The position numbers and the translations under genes were made by a program. From JACCZR01 sp963830065 (lineage in GTDB: Bacteria > Actinomycetota > Thermoleophilia > Solirubrobacterales > Thermoleophilaceae), in NCBI GenBank assembly GCA_963830065.1, contig CAWHLA010000012.1:1-64000 (forward strand): a stretch of 64,000 nt of DNA, read 5' to 3'. How positions within the stretch are numbered: the first letter of the stretch is position 1; every line of letters starts with the position of its first letter. The notes under the pieces were generated by a model. That model was given only the letters and a program-made list of their open reading frames with translations. It searched no databases and was not told the DNA's origin. Below, one piece after another: positions 15,857 through 23,212 of the stretch.

Positions 15857-16149
15857 CGACGGCGGAGCAGGATGACGGCGAGCACGAAGCCGATCGCGAC
15901 CGGAATCGCGAACCGCAGAAGGCTGCTCTGCTCCTCGCCGTCCCAGGCGGTGTTCGCGCCCGGCACGGGCATGCCGAACTCCTCGGCGGCGAGCACGTCG
16001 TGGGGCTTGGTGGTGCCCAGCGGGTCGGCGGGGAAGCGGCTGTCGCGGGTCGGCATCGCGAACTCCTCGGCGGCCAGCACGTCGTGGGGCTGGTCGATGC
16101 CGGAGGGGTCGCCGACGGGAGCGTTGTGTGAGTTGGCGTGGTCAGCCAT
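15853..16149 (-). CDS. Small C-terminally anchored protein with duplicated HDVLAAEEFxMP motif
   Basis: A 98-residue protein. It holds two copies of a 13-residue unit, PHDVLAAEEFAMP and PHDVLAAEEFGMP, 29 residues apart, and ends in a single membrane helix (LLRFAIPVAIGFVLAVILL) followed by Arg-Arg-Arg. The soluble part should face outside or inside depending on topology; Arg at the C-terminus suggests a cytoplasmic tail end with the repeats outside. Its stop overlaps the ferredoxin start. I do not recognise a function; the duplicated motif may be a short binding motif. Confidence 0.75.
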   Translation of the reverse strand: MADHANSHNAPVGDPSGIDQPHDVLAAEEFAMPTRDSRFPADPLGTTKPHDVLAAEEFGMPVPGANTAWDGEEQSSLLRFAIPVAIGFVLAVILLRRR

Positions 16150-16194
16150 GGCAACCATCGTGGCAGACCCTGGCGAACCGCTACCTTGCGGACC

Positions 16195-16941
16195 GTGAGG
16201 AGTCTGCTCGCCGTCCTGCTGGCCGGCCTGCTCGCGCTGGCCCTGGCCGCCTGTGGGCGCGAGCCCGCCCAGGAGAAGGCCACCACCCAGGAGAAGGCCA
16301 CCACCCAGGCCAAGCCGCCCCCGGAGGAGCCGGGGGACTTCGACCTCACCCCGCGGCCCAAGGCGGTCGACCTGGACGGCGCCGGCGCCGCTCCGGCCCC
16401 GGGGAAGGACGACGGTGAGGGCATCAGCCCGGGCGCGCAGTCCGACGAGGAGGTGCGCCGCGAGGTCAAGCAGGCCGACAAGGAGCTGGCCCAGTTCTCC
16501 GACCACCTCGACAACGCGTCGCTGGTGACCGGGGCCCGGGCGAGGGTGCTGCGCGACGGCACGGCCGTCGCCCCGCGCAACGCTCCCGACGTGGTCAAGC
16601 GCGTGATCCTGGCGGGCAACCAGATCGCCAAGTTCCCCTACAAGTGGGGCGGTGGCCACGGCGCCTGGCGCGACAACGGCTACGACTGCTCGGGCTCGGT
16701 CTCGTTCGCGCTGGCCGGAGCCGGACTACTGAGGGCCCCGATGGCCTCGGGCCCGTTCATGCGCTGGGGCTCACCGGGCGCGGGCCGCTGGATCACGATC
16801 TTCGCCAACCCGGGCCACATCTACATGGTGGTGGCGGGGCTGCGCTTCGACACCAGCGGGCGGGGCCGGGCGGGCACCCGCTGGCAGGCCGTCGGGCGGG
16901 GCGGCGGCGGATTCGCCGTGCGTCACCCGCCGCGCTTCTAG
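16195..16941 (+). CDS. NlpC/P60-like lipoprotein
   Basis: A 248-residue protein with a lipoprotein signal (LLAVLLAGLLALALAACG; lipidated Cys after LAA). The mature part begins with a low-complexity Glu/Lys/Pro linker containing two tandem QEKATT units. The C-terminal domain shows YKWGGGHG and NGYDCSGSVSFAL (catalytic Cys) and a later GHIYMVV (His), the NlpC/P60 arrangement for peptidoglycan endopeptidases. GTG 16195 is chosen because it gives the signal peptide directly and has TACCTT 7 nt upstream. The M23 lipoprotein gene follows 3 bases after the stop. Confidence 0.85.
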   Translation: MRSLLAVLLAGLLALALAACGREPAQEKATTQEKATTQAKPPPEEPGDFDLTPRPKAVDLDGAGAAPAPGKDDGEGISPGAQSDEEVRREVKQADKELAQFSDHLDNASLVTGARARVLRDGTAVAPRNAPDVVKRVILAGNQIAKFPYKWGGGHGAWRDNGYDCSGSVSFALAGAGLLRAPMASGPFMRWGSPGAGRWITIFANPGHIYMVVAGLRFDTSGRGRAGTRWQAVGRGGGGFAVRHPPRF

Positions 16942-16944
16942 CCC

Positions 16945-17637
16945 GTGCGCCGGGCGCTCGTGCTGCTGGCGGTGCCGTTCGCCCTGGCTGCGTGCGGGAA
17001 GGAGGAGCAGCGCACCGACTCGGCGCCGGCGGCGCAGAAGGGCGACCCGCTCGACGAGGCCTACAAGCCCACTGAGAAGACCGGGCCCCGCGCCGTGAAG
17101 GCCGTGCCGCCCGGAACCACCGGGGCGAAGGGCGGCGGCTCGGAGGACCGGATCCGCAAGGAGGACAAGGCGCTGCGCCGCGACCTCGAGGACCTGCGGG
17201 CGTTGGAGGCCGCCGACCGCAAGGTGCGGCAGCTCCTGAACGTCCGCGGCGCCGGCCCGATCGTGCACGGCTCCGGAGACCTCATCCTGCCGGTCAACGG
17301 CGGGATCGTGTCGCCCTTCGGCCAGCGCTGGGGCCGGCTGCACGCGGGGGTGGACATGGCCAGCCCGACCGGCACGCCGATCCGCGCCGCGCAGACGGGC
17401 CGGGTGGTGATCGCCGGCGTGGTCAGCGGCTACGGCAACTACACCTGCATCCAGCACGGCCGCTCCTTCACCACCTGCTACGCGCACCAGTCCCGCTTCA
17501 TGACGCGGAGGGGAGCCGCTGTCCGCCAGGGCCAGGTGATCGGCCTGGTGGGCTGCACCGGCCACTGCTTCGGGCCCCATCTGCACTTCGAGACCCGCGT
17601 GAACGGGCGGCCGGTGGACCCGCAGGGGTACCTCTGA
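16945..17637 (+). CDS. M23-family metallopeptidase lipoprotein
   Basis: A 230-residue lipoprotein (LVLLAVPFALAACG) with a charged helical linker (IRKEDKALRRDLEDLRALEA) and a C-terminal LytM domain. Zinc and catalytic residues are in LHAGVDMASP, CYAHQSRF and HLHFETR. It follows the NlpC/P60-like lipoprotein by 3 bases, so the two wall hydrolases are made together. GTG 16945 is the start. Confidence 0.9.
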   Translation: MRRALVLLAVPFALAACGKEEQRTDSAPAAQKGDPLDEAYKPTEKTGPRAVKAVPPGTTGAKGGGSEDRIRKEDKALRRDLEDLRALEAADRKVRQLLNVRGAGPIVHGSGDLILPVNGGIVSPFGQRWGRLHAGVDMASPTGTPIRAAQTGRVVIAGVVSGYGNYTCIQHGRSFTTCYAHQSRFMTRRGAAVRQGQVIGLVGCTGHCFGPHLHFETRVNGRPVDPQGYL

Positions 17638-17638
17638 G

Positions 17639-18562
17639 CTAGAGCTCCGCGGGGACGAGCTCGAGCTCGAGCTCGCGGCCCTGGCGCAGCAGCCGCAGCG
17701 ACACGCCGGTGCCGATCAGCTCGGCCACCATCAGGCGCTGCAGCTCACCGACACCCGGCGTCGGCGTCCCGTCCACCTCGATCAGCAAGTCCTCGGGCTT
17801 GAGGCCGGCGTGGTCGGCCGGGCTGCCCTCGACCACCTCCACCACCTCGATGCAGCTGTCGGTCGCGTAGCGCCCGCGGGCCTGGGGCGGCAGTGGCCGC
17901 GGTCCGCCGGCCAGGCCGATGTAGGCCCGGCGTACCCGTCCCTCGGACATCAGCGCGCCGATCACCCGCCGGGTGGCGTCGTTGACCGGGACGGCCAGGC
18001 CCAGGCCGACGCCCGCCACCGCGGTGTTGATGCCCACTACGCGGCCGGTGCTGTCGGCCAGCGCCCCGCCGGAGTTGCCCGGGTTCAGCGCGGCGTCGGT
18101 CTGGATGACGCTGTCGATCACCCGCACGTGGCGGCGGGTGCGGGCAGGCAGCGAGCGGCCCAGCGCGGACACCACGCCTGCGGTCACCGAGCCCTCGAAC
18201 CCGTTGGGGTTGCCGACGGCGACCACCAGTTGGCCCACCTTCAGGTCGGCGGCCTCGCCCAACTCGGCCTCGGCGAGGTCGCCCGCGTCGGTGCGCAGCA
18301 CGGCGAGGTCGGACAGCGGGTCGCGGCCGACCACCTCGAAGCGGCGGTCGCCGCCGTCGGAGAAGGTGGCCCGGCCGCGGGTCGCGCGGCCGACCACGTG
18401 GGCCGAGGTGAGCATGAAGCCGTCGGGGGTCAGCGCGACCGCGCTGCCGGCGCCCCGGCGCATGACCCGCAGGTTGGCCACGGAGGGCGTGACCCGCTCG
18501 GCCACGCTCACGACCGCTCGCGAGTAGGCGTCCAGGGCCTCGACCTCGTCGACCACGGTCAC
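17639..18562 (-). CDS. Trypsin-like serine protease with PDZ domain (HtrA/DegP type)
   Basis: A 307-residue S1C-type protease. The catalytic triad is visible: His in LTSAHVVG, Asp in PLSDLAVLR, Ser in LNPGNSGGAL. A PDZ domain follows (CIEVVEVVEGSPADHAGLK, DLLIEVDGTPTP). There is no signal peptide or membrane helix at the chosen start, so it would be cytoplasmic unless the real start differs. GTG 18562 overlaps the stop of the second protease gene upstream (GTGA). Both are probably transcribed from the operator region at 19475-19495. Confidence 0.9.
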   Translation of the reverse strand: MTVVDEVEALDAYSRAVVSVAERVTPSVANLRVMRRGAGSAVALTPDGFMLTSAHVVGRATRGRATFSDGGDRRFEVVGRDPLSDLAVLRTDAGDLAEAELGEAADLKVGQLVVAVGNPNGFEGSVTAGVVSALGRSLPARTRRHVRVIDSVIQTDAALNPGNSGGALADSTGRVVGINTAVAGVGLGLAVPVNDATRRVIGALMSEGRVRRAYIGLAGGPRPLPPQARGRYATDSCIEVVEVVEGSPADHAGLKPEDLLIEVDGTPTPGVGELQRLMVAELIGTGVSLRLLRQGRELELELVPAEL

Positions 18563-19455
18563 GTCCCGAACTCCACCTCGACCTCGCGGTCCTCGGTGCC
18601 TCTGACCACGGTGAGGGTCAGCGCTCCTTCGCCGTCGAGGGCGTCCAGGGCCGCGTAGAGGCCGTCGATGCCGTCCAGCTCGCGGCCGGCCGCGGCGGCC
18701 AGGAGGTCGCCCTTGTGGATGCCGGCGTGATCGGCCGGGGAGTCCTCCTCGACCCCGCGCACCAGCAGCCCGGCCCGCTCGGGCAGGCCGACCGCTCGGC
18801 GCATGCGCCGCGCCACGCGCGGCGGAGCCACGGCCACGCCCAGGCGCGGCGGCGCCGCGGTCTCGCCTCCGGCCAGCCCCAGGAGCCGGTCGCGGATCAG
18901 GGCGGTGGCCGGGACGGCCAGGATCAGCCCGCCCTCCAGGCGGATGCTGTTGATGCCCAGCAGGCGCCCCTCGGCGTCCACCAGCGGGCCGCCGGAGGAG
19001 CCGCGCGGCAGGGGCGCGCTGTGCTCGATCGCGCCCTCGACGCGCCGCCCGCGCGGGCCGCGGAAGCGCCGGCCGGCCACGGACACGAATCCGAGGGTGG
19101 CGCGCAGGCCGCGCCCACCGGGGTCGGCGAGGGCGACGACCGGGGTGCCCAGCGCGGGCGCTCCCGCCGCGTCGGGCCACTCGACCGCCGGGGCGTCGCC
19201 GGTGTCGACGTCGAGCACGGCGAGGTCGAGGTCGAGGTCGGTGGCGCTGACGCGCCCGGTCGCGCGCTCGCGGTCGCGGCCCACGACCGTGACCTCCTCG
19301 CTGCGCAGGTTGTGCGCGCAGGTGAGGACGTGGCCGGGGGCGATGACGACACCGGAGCCGCGGCCCCAGCCCCGGCCGAGGCCGACCACGGAAGGCCCGA
19401 CCTCTTCAGCGACGGTGGTGATGGTGGACTGGATCTCGTCGAGAACGGGGGACAA
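18559..19455 (-). CDS. Second trypsin-like protease with PDZ domain
   Basis: A 298-residue paralogue of the downstream gene. Triad: His in LTCAHNL, Asp in DLDLAVLDV, Ser in LPRGSSGGPLV. A PDZ domain ends the protein (SPADHAGIHKGDLLAAAAG). It is more diverged, with Arg-Gly before the active Ser. TTG 19455 follows AAAGGA at 6-nt spacing and is preferred over the longer TTG 19491, which would start inside the operator. Two adjacent, diverged HtrA-like proteases could form a mixed oligomer. Confidence 0.85.
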   Translation of the reverse strand: MSPVLDEIQSTITTVAEEVGPSVVGLGRGWGRGSGVVIAPGHVLTCAHNLRSEEVTVVGRDRERATGRVSATDLDLDLAVLDVDTGDAPAVEWPDAAGAPALGTPVVALADPGGRGLRATLGFVSVAGRRFRGPRGRRVEGAIEHSAPLPRGSSGGPLVDAEGRLLGINSIRLEGGLILAVPATALIRDRLLGLAGGETAAPPRLGVAVAPPRVARRMRRAVGLPERAGLLVRGVEEDSPADHAGIHKGDLLAAAAGRELDGIDGLYAALDALDGEGALTLTVVRGTEDREVEVEFGT

Positions 19456-19474
19456 GGCGGGTCCTTTCAGGCAG

Positions 19475-19495
19475 TCACTTGCTACTTGCAAGTGA
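19475..19495. promoter_or_regulatory. Operator: perfect 8-bp inverted repeat
   Basis: TCACTTGC, a 5-base spacer, then GCAAGTGA. The site lies between the divergent protease operon and the HxlR regulator gene. Sites of the form ACTTGC...GCAAGT are typical of HxlR-family regulators, so the adjacent regulator is the natural candidate, controlling both itself and the proteases. Confidence 0.7.
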
Positions 19496-19531
19496 GCACC
19501 ATAACAGCCCGTTCGCGGCTACTCTCGAGGG

Positions 19532-19945
19532 GTGACCGACTCGCCTCTGGCTGCCGCTCTGGACTCCGTGGGCGACCGCTGGACGCTGCTCCTGGTGGAG
19601 GCCCTGCTGGACGGCGCGCGGCGCTTCGGCGAGCTCGAGGAGGCCGTAGGGGGCATCGCGCCCAACGTGCTGACCCAGCGCCTGCGGCGCCTGGAGTCCG
19701 AGGGCCTGGTGGTGGCCGAGCCCTATTCCCAGCGCCCGCCGCGCTTCGTCTACGAGCTGAGCGCAAGCGGCCGCGAGCTCGCCGGCGCGCTGCGGCTGCT
19801 GGCCGACTGGGGCGCCCGCCAGCGCGAGGGGACGCAGCTGCCGCGCCACGAGGCGTGCGGCAGCGTGCTGGAGGCTCGCTGGTGGTGTCCGACCTGCGAG
19901 CGGCCCGCGGACGAGGAAGAGGCAGAGGGCTTGCACTTCGCCTGA
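19532..19945 (+). CDS. HxlR-family regulator with C-terminal zinc-ribbon-like tail
   Basis: A 137-residue winged-helix regulator: AALDSVGDRWTLLLVEALL, RRFGELEEAVGGIAPNVLTQ and LRRLESEGLVV are the HxlR core. The N-terminal redox Cys common in this family is absent. Instead the C-terminus carries CGSVLEARWWCPTCER, a four-residue Cys/His set (HEAC, CPTC) suggesting a zinc ribbon. GTG 19532 has TACTCT 6 nt upstream and no Shine-Dalgarno. The palindromic operator is 37 bases upstream. Confidence 0.85.
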   Translation: MTDSPLAAALDSVGDRWTLLLVEALLDGARRFGELEEAVGGIAPNVLTQRLRRLESEGLVVAEPYSQRPPRFVYELSASGRELAGALRLLADWGARQREGTQLPRHEACGSVLEARWWCPTCERPADEEEAEGLHFA

Positions 19946-19977
19946 GCAGGGTTTTTTCGCGCTACGGTCCGAACACC

Positions 19978-20457
19978 ATGCGCGAGTCGCCAGAGGTCTA
20001 TCGCCGGCGCCGGCTGGTGGCCGGTGGCGTGGCGGGGGTCGTCCTCCTCCTGCTGATCGTGGTGATCGCCTCCGCCGGCGGCGACGACGACAAGGCCAAG
20101 ACCACTCCCGCACCGGCACTCGAGGACGAGCCGACCACCACGGACCGGTCCGACCGGACGAACACCGAGACCGACACGAACAACCAGTCCGGCTCGGGTG
20201 GCAGCGGCGGCACCAGCGGTGGGTCGACGGGGGGCGGCAGCACGGGCGGCGGCACTTCAGGTGGGACCGGCGGCAGCACGGGCGGCGGCACTTCGGGCGG
20301 CACGGGCGGCTCGACAGGCGGCACGGGCGGCTCGACAGGCGGCACCGGCGGTGGCGGTGGCACATCGGGCGGCAGCCCCCAAGGCGGAGCGAACCCCGCG
20401 CCCCAGCGCGGCGGCTCCGGGGGCGGGACGAGCGAAGGCGGAGCCTCCCCGCCCTAG
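19978..20457 (+). CDS. Membrane-anchored Gly/Ser/Thr-rich low-complexity protein
   Basis: A 159-residue protein: short basic N-terminus (VYRRRRLVAGG), one membrane helix (VAGVVLLLLIVVIASA), an acidic/Thr linker, then about 90 residues made almost only of Gly, Ser and Thr, ending in Pro-Pro. Such tails are often extracytoplasmic, flexible and cell-wall spanning. ATG 19978 has TACGGT 9 nt upstream. No catalytic domain is seen. Confidence 0.75.
   Translation: MRESPEVYRRRRLVAGGVAGVVLLLLIVVIASAGGDDDKAKTTPAPALEDEPTTTDRSDRTNTETDTNNQSGSGGSGGTSGGSTGGGSTGGGTSGGTGGSTGGGTSGGTGGSTGGTGGSTGGTGGGGGTSGGSPQGGANPAPQRGGSGGGTSEGGASPP
20190..20370 (+). repeat. Tandem Gly/Ser/Thr coding repeats
   Basis: The stretch encoding the low-complexity tail is built from GGCGGCACG and GGCGGCTCGACAGGC type units. 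The pair ACGGGCGGCTCGACAGGCGG occurs back to back near 20304-20340. Such DNA can change copy number by slippage, so the length of the protein may vary between strains. Confidence 0.6.
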
Positions 20458-20471
20458 CCCGGCAGTGGCGC

Positions 20472-20885
20472 CTAGTCGCTCTCGTCCGGGCGGCGGCGCA
20501 TCTTCTTGCGCTCGCTCTGGCGCCGCTTGGCCTGGGCGCCCTTGCGGCGGGCAGCCGCGCTGGGCCGCGTGGCCCGGCGCCTGCGCTGGACTACCAGCGC
20601 CCCGGCCAGCCGTGAGCGGAGCCGCTCCAGCGCGAGCTCGCGGTTGCGAGCCTGGCTGCGGGTGTCCTGGGCGGTGGCCCGCGCGACCGGTCCCAGCCGG
20701 GACATCACCCGCTGGCGCTGCGCCTCGCTGAACGCGCCTGAGGAGGACACGTCGAGGGAGGCTTCCACTCGGCTGGCGGTCACGTTCGCGTGCTGGCCGC
20801 CGGGGCCCGAGGAGCGGCTCGTCCGCACCTCGACCTCGCTAAGCGGCACCCGGACTCCGGGGGCCACCTCCATCGGATCCTCCAT
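20472..20885 (-). CDS. arfB: Peptidyl-tRNA hydrolase ArfB (ribosome rescue)
   Basis: A 137-residue RF1-like domain protein with the GGQ motif in RSSGPGGQHANVTASRV, which releases peptides from stalled ribosomes. The C-terminal tail is strongly basic (RRKGAQAKRRQSERKKMRRR), as needed to enter the empty mRNA channel. ATG 20885 is used because TAGCTT lies 7 nt upstream; the longer frame to 20987 overlaps the divergent kinase gene. Confidence 0.93.
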   Translation of the reverse strand: MEDPMEVAPGVRVPLSEVEVRTSRSSGPGGQHANVTASRVEASLDVSSSGAFSEAQRQRVMSRLGPVARATAQDTRSQARNRELALERLRSRLAGALVVQRRRRATRPSAAARRKGAQAKRRQSERKKMRRRPDESD

Positions 20886-20903
20886 TCCCGCCAAGCTACC
20901 CCG

Positions 20904-21725
20904 GTGCGCGCAGCTGTGGTGGGACACGTGGAGTGGATCGAGTTCGCGCGGGTGGAGCGCGTCCCGACCCCCGGCGAGATAGTTCACGCCTCAGAGATCT
21001 GGGAGGAGCCGGGCGGCGGCGGTGCGGTGAGCGCGGTCCAGCTGGCGAAGCTCGGCGGCGGCGCGGACTTCTTCTGCGCGCTGGGCGACGACGAGCTCGG
21101 CCATCGCGCACACGACGAGCTGGAGCAGCAGGGTGTCCGGGTGCACGCGGTGTGGCGTGACGAGCCCCAGCGCCGCGGGTTCGTGCACGTCGATCGAGCT
21201 GCCGAGCGCACCATCACGGTGATCGGCGACCGGCTGGGGCCGCTGGGCGAGGACGACCTGCCCTGGGAGCTCCTGGGCGAGACCGACGCCGTCTACTTCA
21301 CCGCCGGTGACGCGGCGGCAGCGCGCGAGGCACGCCGGGCGAGGACGATGGTGGCCACCCCACGCGGGCTGGAGACCCTGGTGGAGTCCGGAGTAGAGCT
21401 GGACGCGCTGGTGGCAAGCGGGAAGGACGAGGGCGAGCGCTACGCGGGCGAGCTCGACCCCGAGCCGCGGGTGGTGGTGCGCACCGCGGGGCCCGCGGGC
21501 GGAACCTGGACCAGCCGCGACGGCGCGACGGGGCGCTACGAGGCGGCGCCGCTGCCCGGAGAGCCCTCCGACGCCTACGGCGCCGGCGACAGCTTCGCCG
21601 CCGGCCTGACCTTCGGGCTGGGCGAGGGCAGGCCGCTCGACGAGGCGCTGGCGCTCGGCGCCCGCTGCGGCGCGGCGGCCCTGACGGGCCGGGGGTGCTT
21701 CGCGGGACAGCTCCGGCAGGGTTAG
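20904..21725 (+). CDS. PfkB-family carbohydrate kinase
   Basis: A 273-residue PfkB kinase. N-terminal GHVEWIEFARVERVPTPGEI and GGGGAVSAVQLAKLGG, and C-terminal DAYGAGDSFAAGLTFGLG with the catalytic Asp. It is more diverged than psuK of the first block, with Tyr in place of the usual Thr of D-T-x-GAGD. The GTG start lies 19 bases from the divergent arfB start. Substrate unknown. It is followed by an acyltransferase and SDR. Confidence 0.85.
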   Translation: MRAAVVGHVEWIEFARVERVPTPGEIVHASEIWEEPGGGGAVSAVQLAKLGGGADFFCALGDDELGHRAHDELEQQGVRVHAVWRDEPQRRGFVHVDRAAERTITVIGDRLGPLGEDDLPWELLGETDAVYFTAGDAAAAREARRARTMVATPRGLETLVESGVELDALVASGKDEGERYAGELDPEPRVVVRTAGPAGGTWTSRDGATGRYEAAPLPGEPSDAYGAGDSFAAGLTFGLGEGRPLDEALALGARCGAAALTGRGCFAGQLRQG

Positions 21726-21787
21726 CAGGGGCGCGTGGCACTCGCAGCGGTGGCGGCCTTCGCCCCCTGCGTCTGCGCGGGCGGCTG

Positions 21788-22300
21788 ATGGTGTACCGGG
21801 TGGTGGCCGCGCTGCTCCGCCCGGCGGCCTGGTGGGGGCGGATGCGGGTCAGCGGCCGGGAGCACGTGCCGCTGGAGGGGCCGGTGCTCGACGGTCTGAA
21901 GCAGATCCCGATCGAGCGCGGCGCGGGCGATCGCGGCGCGCTCGCCAAGGCCGTCTCGGCGCTGAACGACGGCGACGCGGTGTGCATCTTCCCCGAGGGC
22001 AAGCTGTCGGGCGGGCAGCGCCTGCCCGCCCGCAGCGGCGTCGCGTGGCTCGCCCGCCAGAGCCCCGAGGCGAAGGTCGTGCTGTGCGCGGTCACCGGGA
22101 CCATGGGCTACGTGGGCCGGTTCCCGCTGCCCCCGCGCGTCGAGGTGCGGCTGTTCCCGCCGGCCGGCGGCCAACCGGTGCCGGGCGAGGACCCGGAAGC
22201 CCTGGCCACACGGCTGATGGACGAGGTACGAGAGCTGGCTCCACCGGCCGCTGCCGGTCGCGGGCGCGCTCGCCCAAGTCGGGTTAGGGTGCGCGCATGA
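21788..22300 (+). CDS. PlsC-like acyltransferase lacking the HX4D motif (internal deletion)
   Basis: About 170 residues with clear 1-acylglycerol-3-phosphate acyltransferase flanks: VSGREHVPLEGPV before, and IPIERGAGDRGAL, CIFPEGKLSGGQRL after. The expected ~40 residues between them, carrying the catalytic NHxSxxD motif, are missing: EGPVL runs straight into LDGLKQIP. The deletion keeps the frame. Short GTGCTC-type similarity at the joint could explain it by recombination or by assembly collapse. As written the enzyme would be inactive. The stop overlaps the SDR start by 4 bases. Confidence 0.7.
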   Translation: MVYRVVAALLRPAAWWGRMRVSGREHVPLEGPVLDGLKQIPIERGAGDRGALAKAVSALNDGDAVCIFPEGKLSGGQRLPARSGVAWLARQSPEAKVVLCAVTGTMGYVGRFPLPPRVEVRLFPPAGGQPVPGEDPEALATRLMDEVRELAPPAAAGRGRARPSRVRVRA

Positions 22301-23181
22301 TCACCCTGGCCGGCCAGAAGATCCTCATAACCGGAGCGGCGCGCGGCATCGGCGCCGAGAGCGCGCGGCGGCTCGCAGCGCGAGGCGCGCAGGTGGCGCT
22401 CGTCGGTCTCGAGCCCGAGGAGATGGAGCGGGTTGCCGCCCAGTGCGGCGGCGGCTCGTTCGCCATCGAGGCCGACGTGACCGACCGCGACGAGCTCGAG
22501 AGCGCGGTCGAGGAGGCTGCCGAGCGGATGGGCGGCATCGACTGCGTGATGGCCAACGCGGGCGTGGCCTCCGCCGGCTACGTGCGCAACACCGACCCGG
22601 CCGCGTTCGAGCGCGTGGTCGAGGTGAACCTGCTTGGCGTGTGGCGCACCGTCCGGGCGGCGCTGCCACACGTCATGAAGAGCAGGGGCTACGTCCTGGT
22701 GGTGGCCTCCGCGGCCGCCGTGCTGCACGGCCCCGGCATGGCGCCCTACGCGGCCGCCAAGGCCGGCGCCGAAGCCTTCGCCGACTCGCTGCGCGCCGAG
22801 CTGCACCACCACGGCGTGGACGTGGGGGTGGCCTACCTGCTGTGGATCGCCACCGACATGGTGGCGGGGGCCGACGCCCATCCGGCGATGGCCGGCTTTC
22901 GGTCCAAGCTGCCGGGGCCGTTCAGGACCACCCACCCGGTCTCGAAGGTCGGGGACGCGGTGGTCGACGGCGTGGAGAATCGCCGCCGCTGGGTCACGGT
23001 GCCGCAGTGGCTGAGGCTGCTGATCCCGCTGCGGGGCATCCTGGGCCCGCTGTTCGAAGCCGGCTCGCGTAAGGACGCGCAGGAGATCGACGAGCTCATG
23101 CAGCGCGACATGGACGAGCGGGGCGCGGAGGACGCCTCCGCTCTGGTGGGCGCCGGCGGGGCCGCTGACCGGTCACGGTGA
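22297..23181 (+). CDS. Short-chain dehydrogenase/reductase
   Basis: A 294-residue classical SDR: cofactor motif TGAARGIG (residues 12-19), DVTDRDEL, MANAGVAS, the catalytic Ser region VVASAAAV and Tyr-Lys in YAAAKAGAEA. The C-terminal extension after residue 230 contains a hydrophobic segment (LRLLIPLRGILGPLF), suggesting membrane association, as in lipid-acting SDRs. It overlaps the acyltransferase stop, and TAGGGT lies 6 nt before ATG. Its neighbours suggest lipid metabolism, but the substrate is unknown. Confidence 0.88.
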   Translation: MITLAGQKILITGAARGIGAESARRLAARGAQVALVGLEPEEMERVAAQCGGGSFAIEADVTDRDELESAVEEAAERMGGIDCVMANAGVASAGYVRNTDPAAFERVVEVNLLGVWRTVRAALPHVMKSRGYVLVVASAAAVLHGPGMAPYAAAKAGAEAFADSLRAELHHHGVDVGVAYLLWIATDMVAGADAHPAMAGFRSKLPGPFRTTHPVSKVGDAVVDGVENRRRWVTVPQWLRLLIPLRGILGPLFEAGSRKDAQEIDELMQRDMDERGAEDASALVGAGGAADRSR

Positions 23182-23212
23182 CCTGACGGGCGGGGGCGGG
23201 GGGAGCCGGCAG

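Noticed and set aside
20190..20370. Tandem repeats as a CRISPR array
   Set aside because: The repeats are short coding units without unique spacers and continue one open frame.
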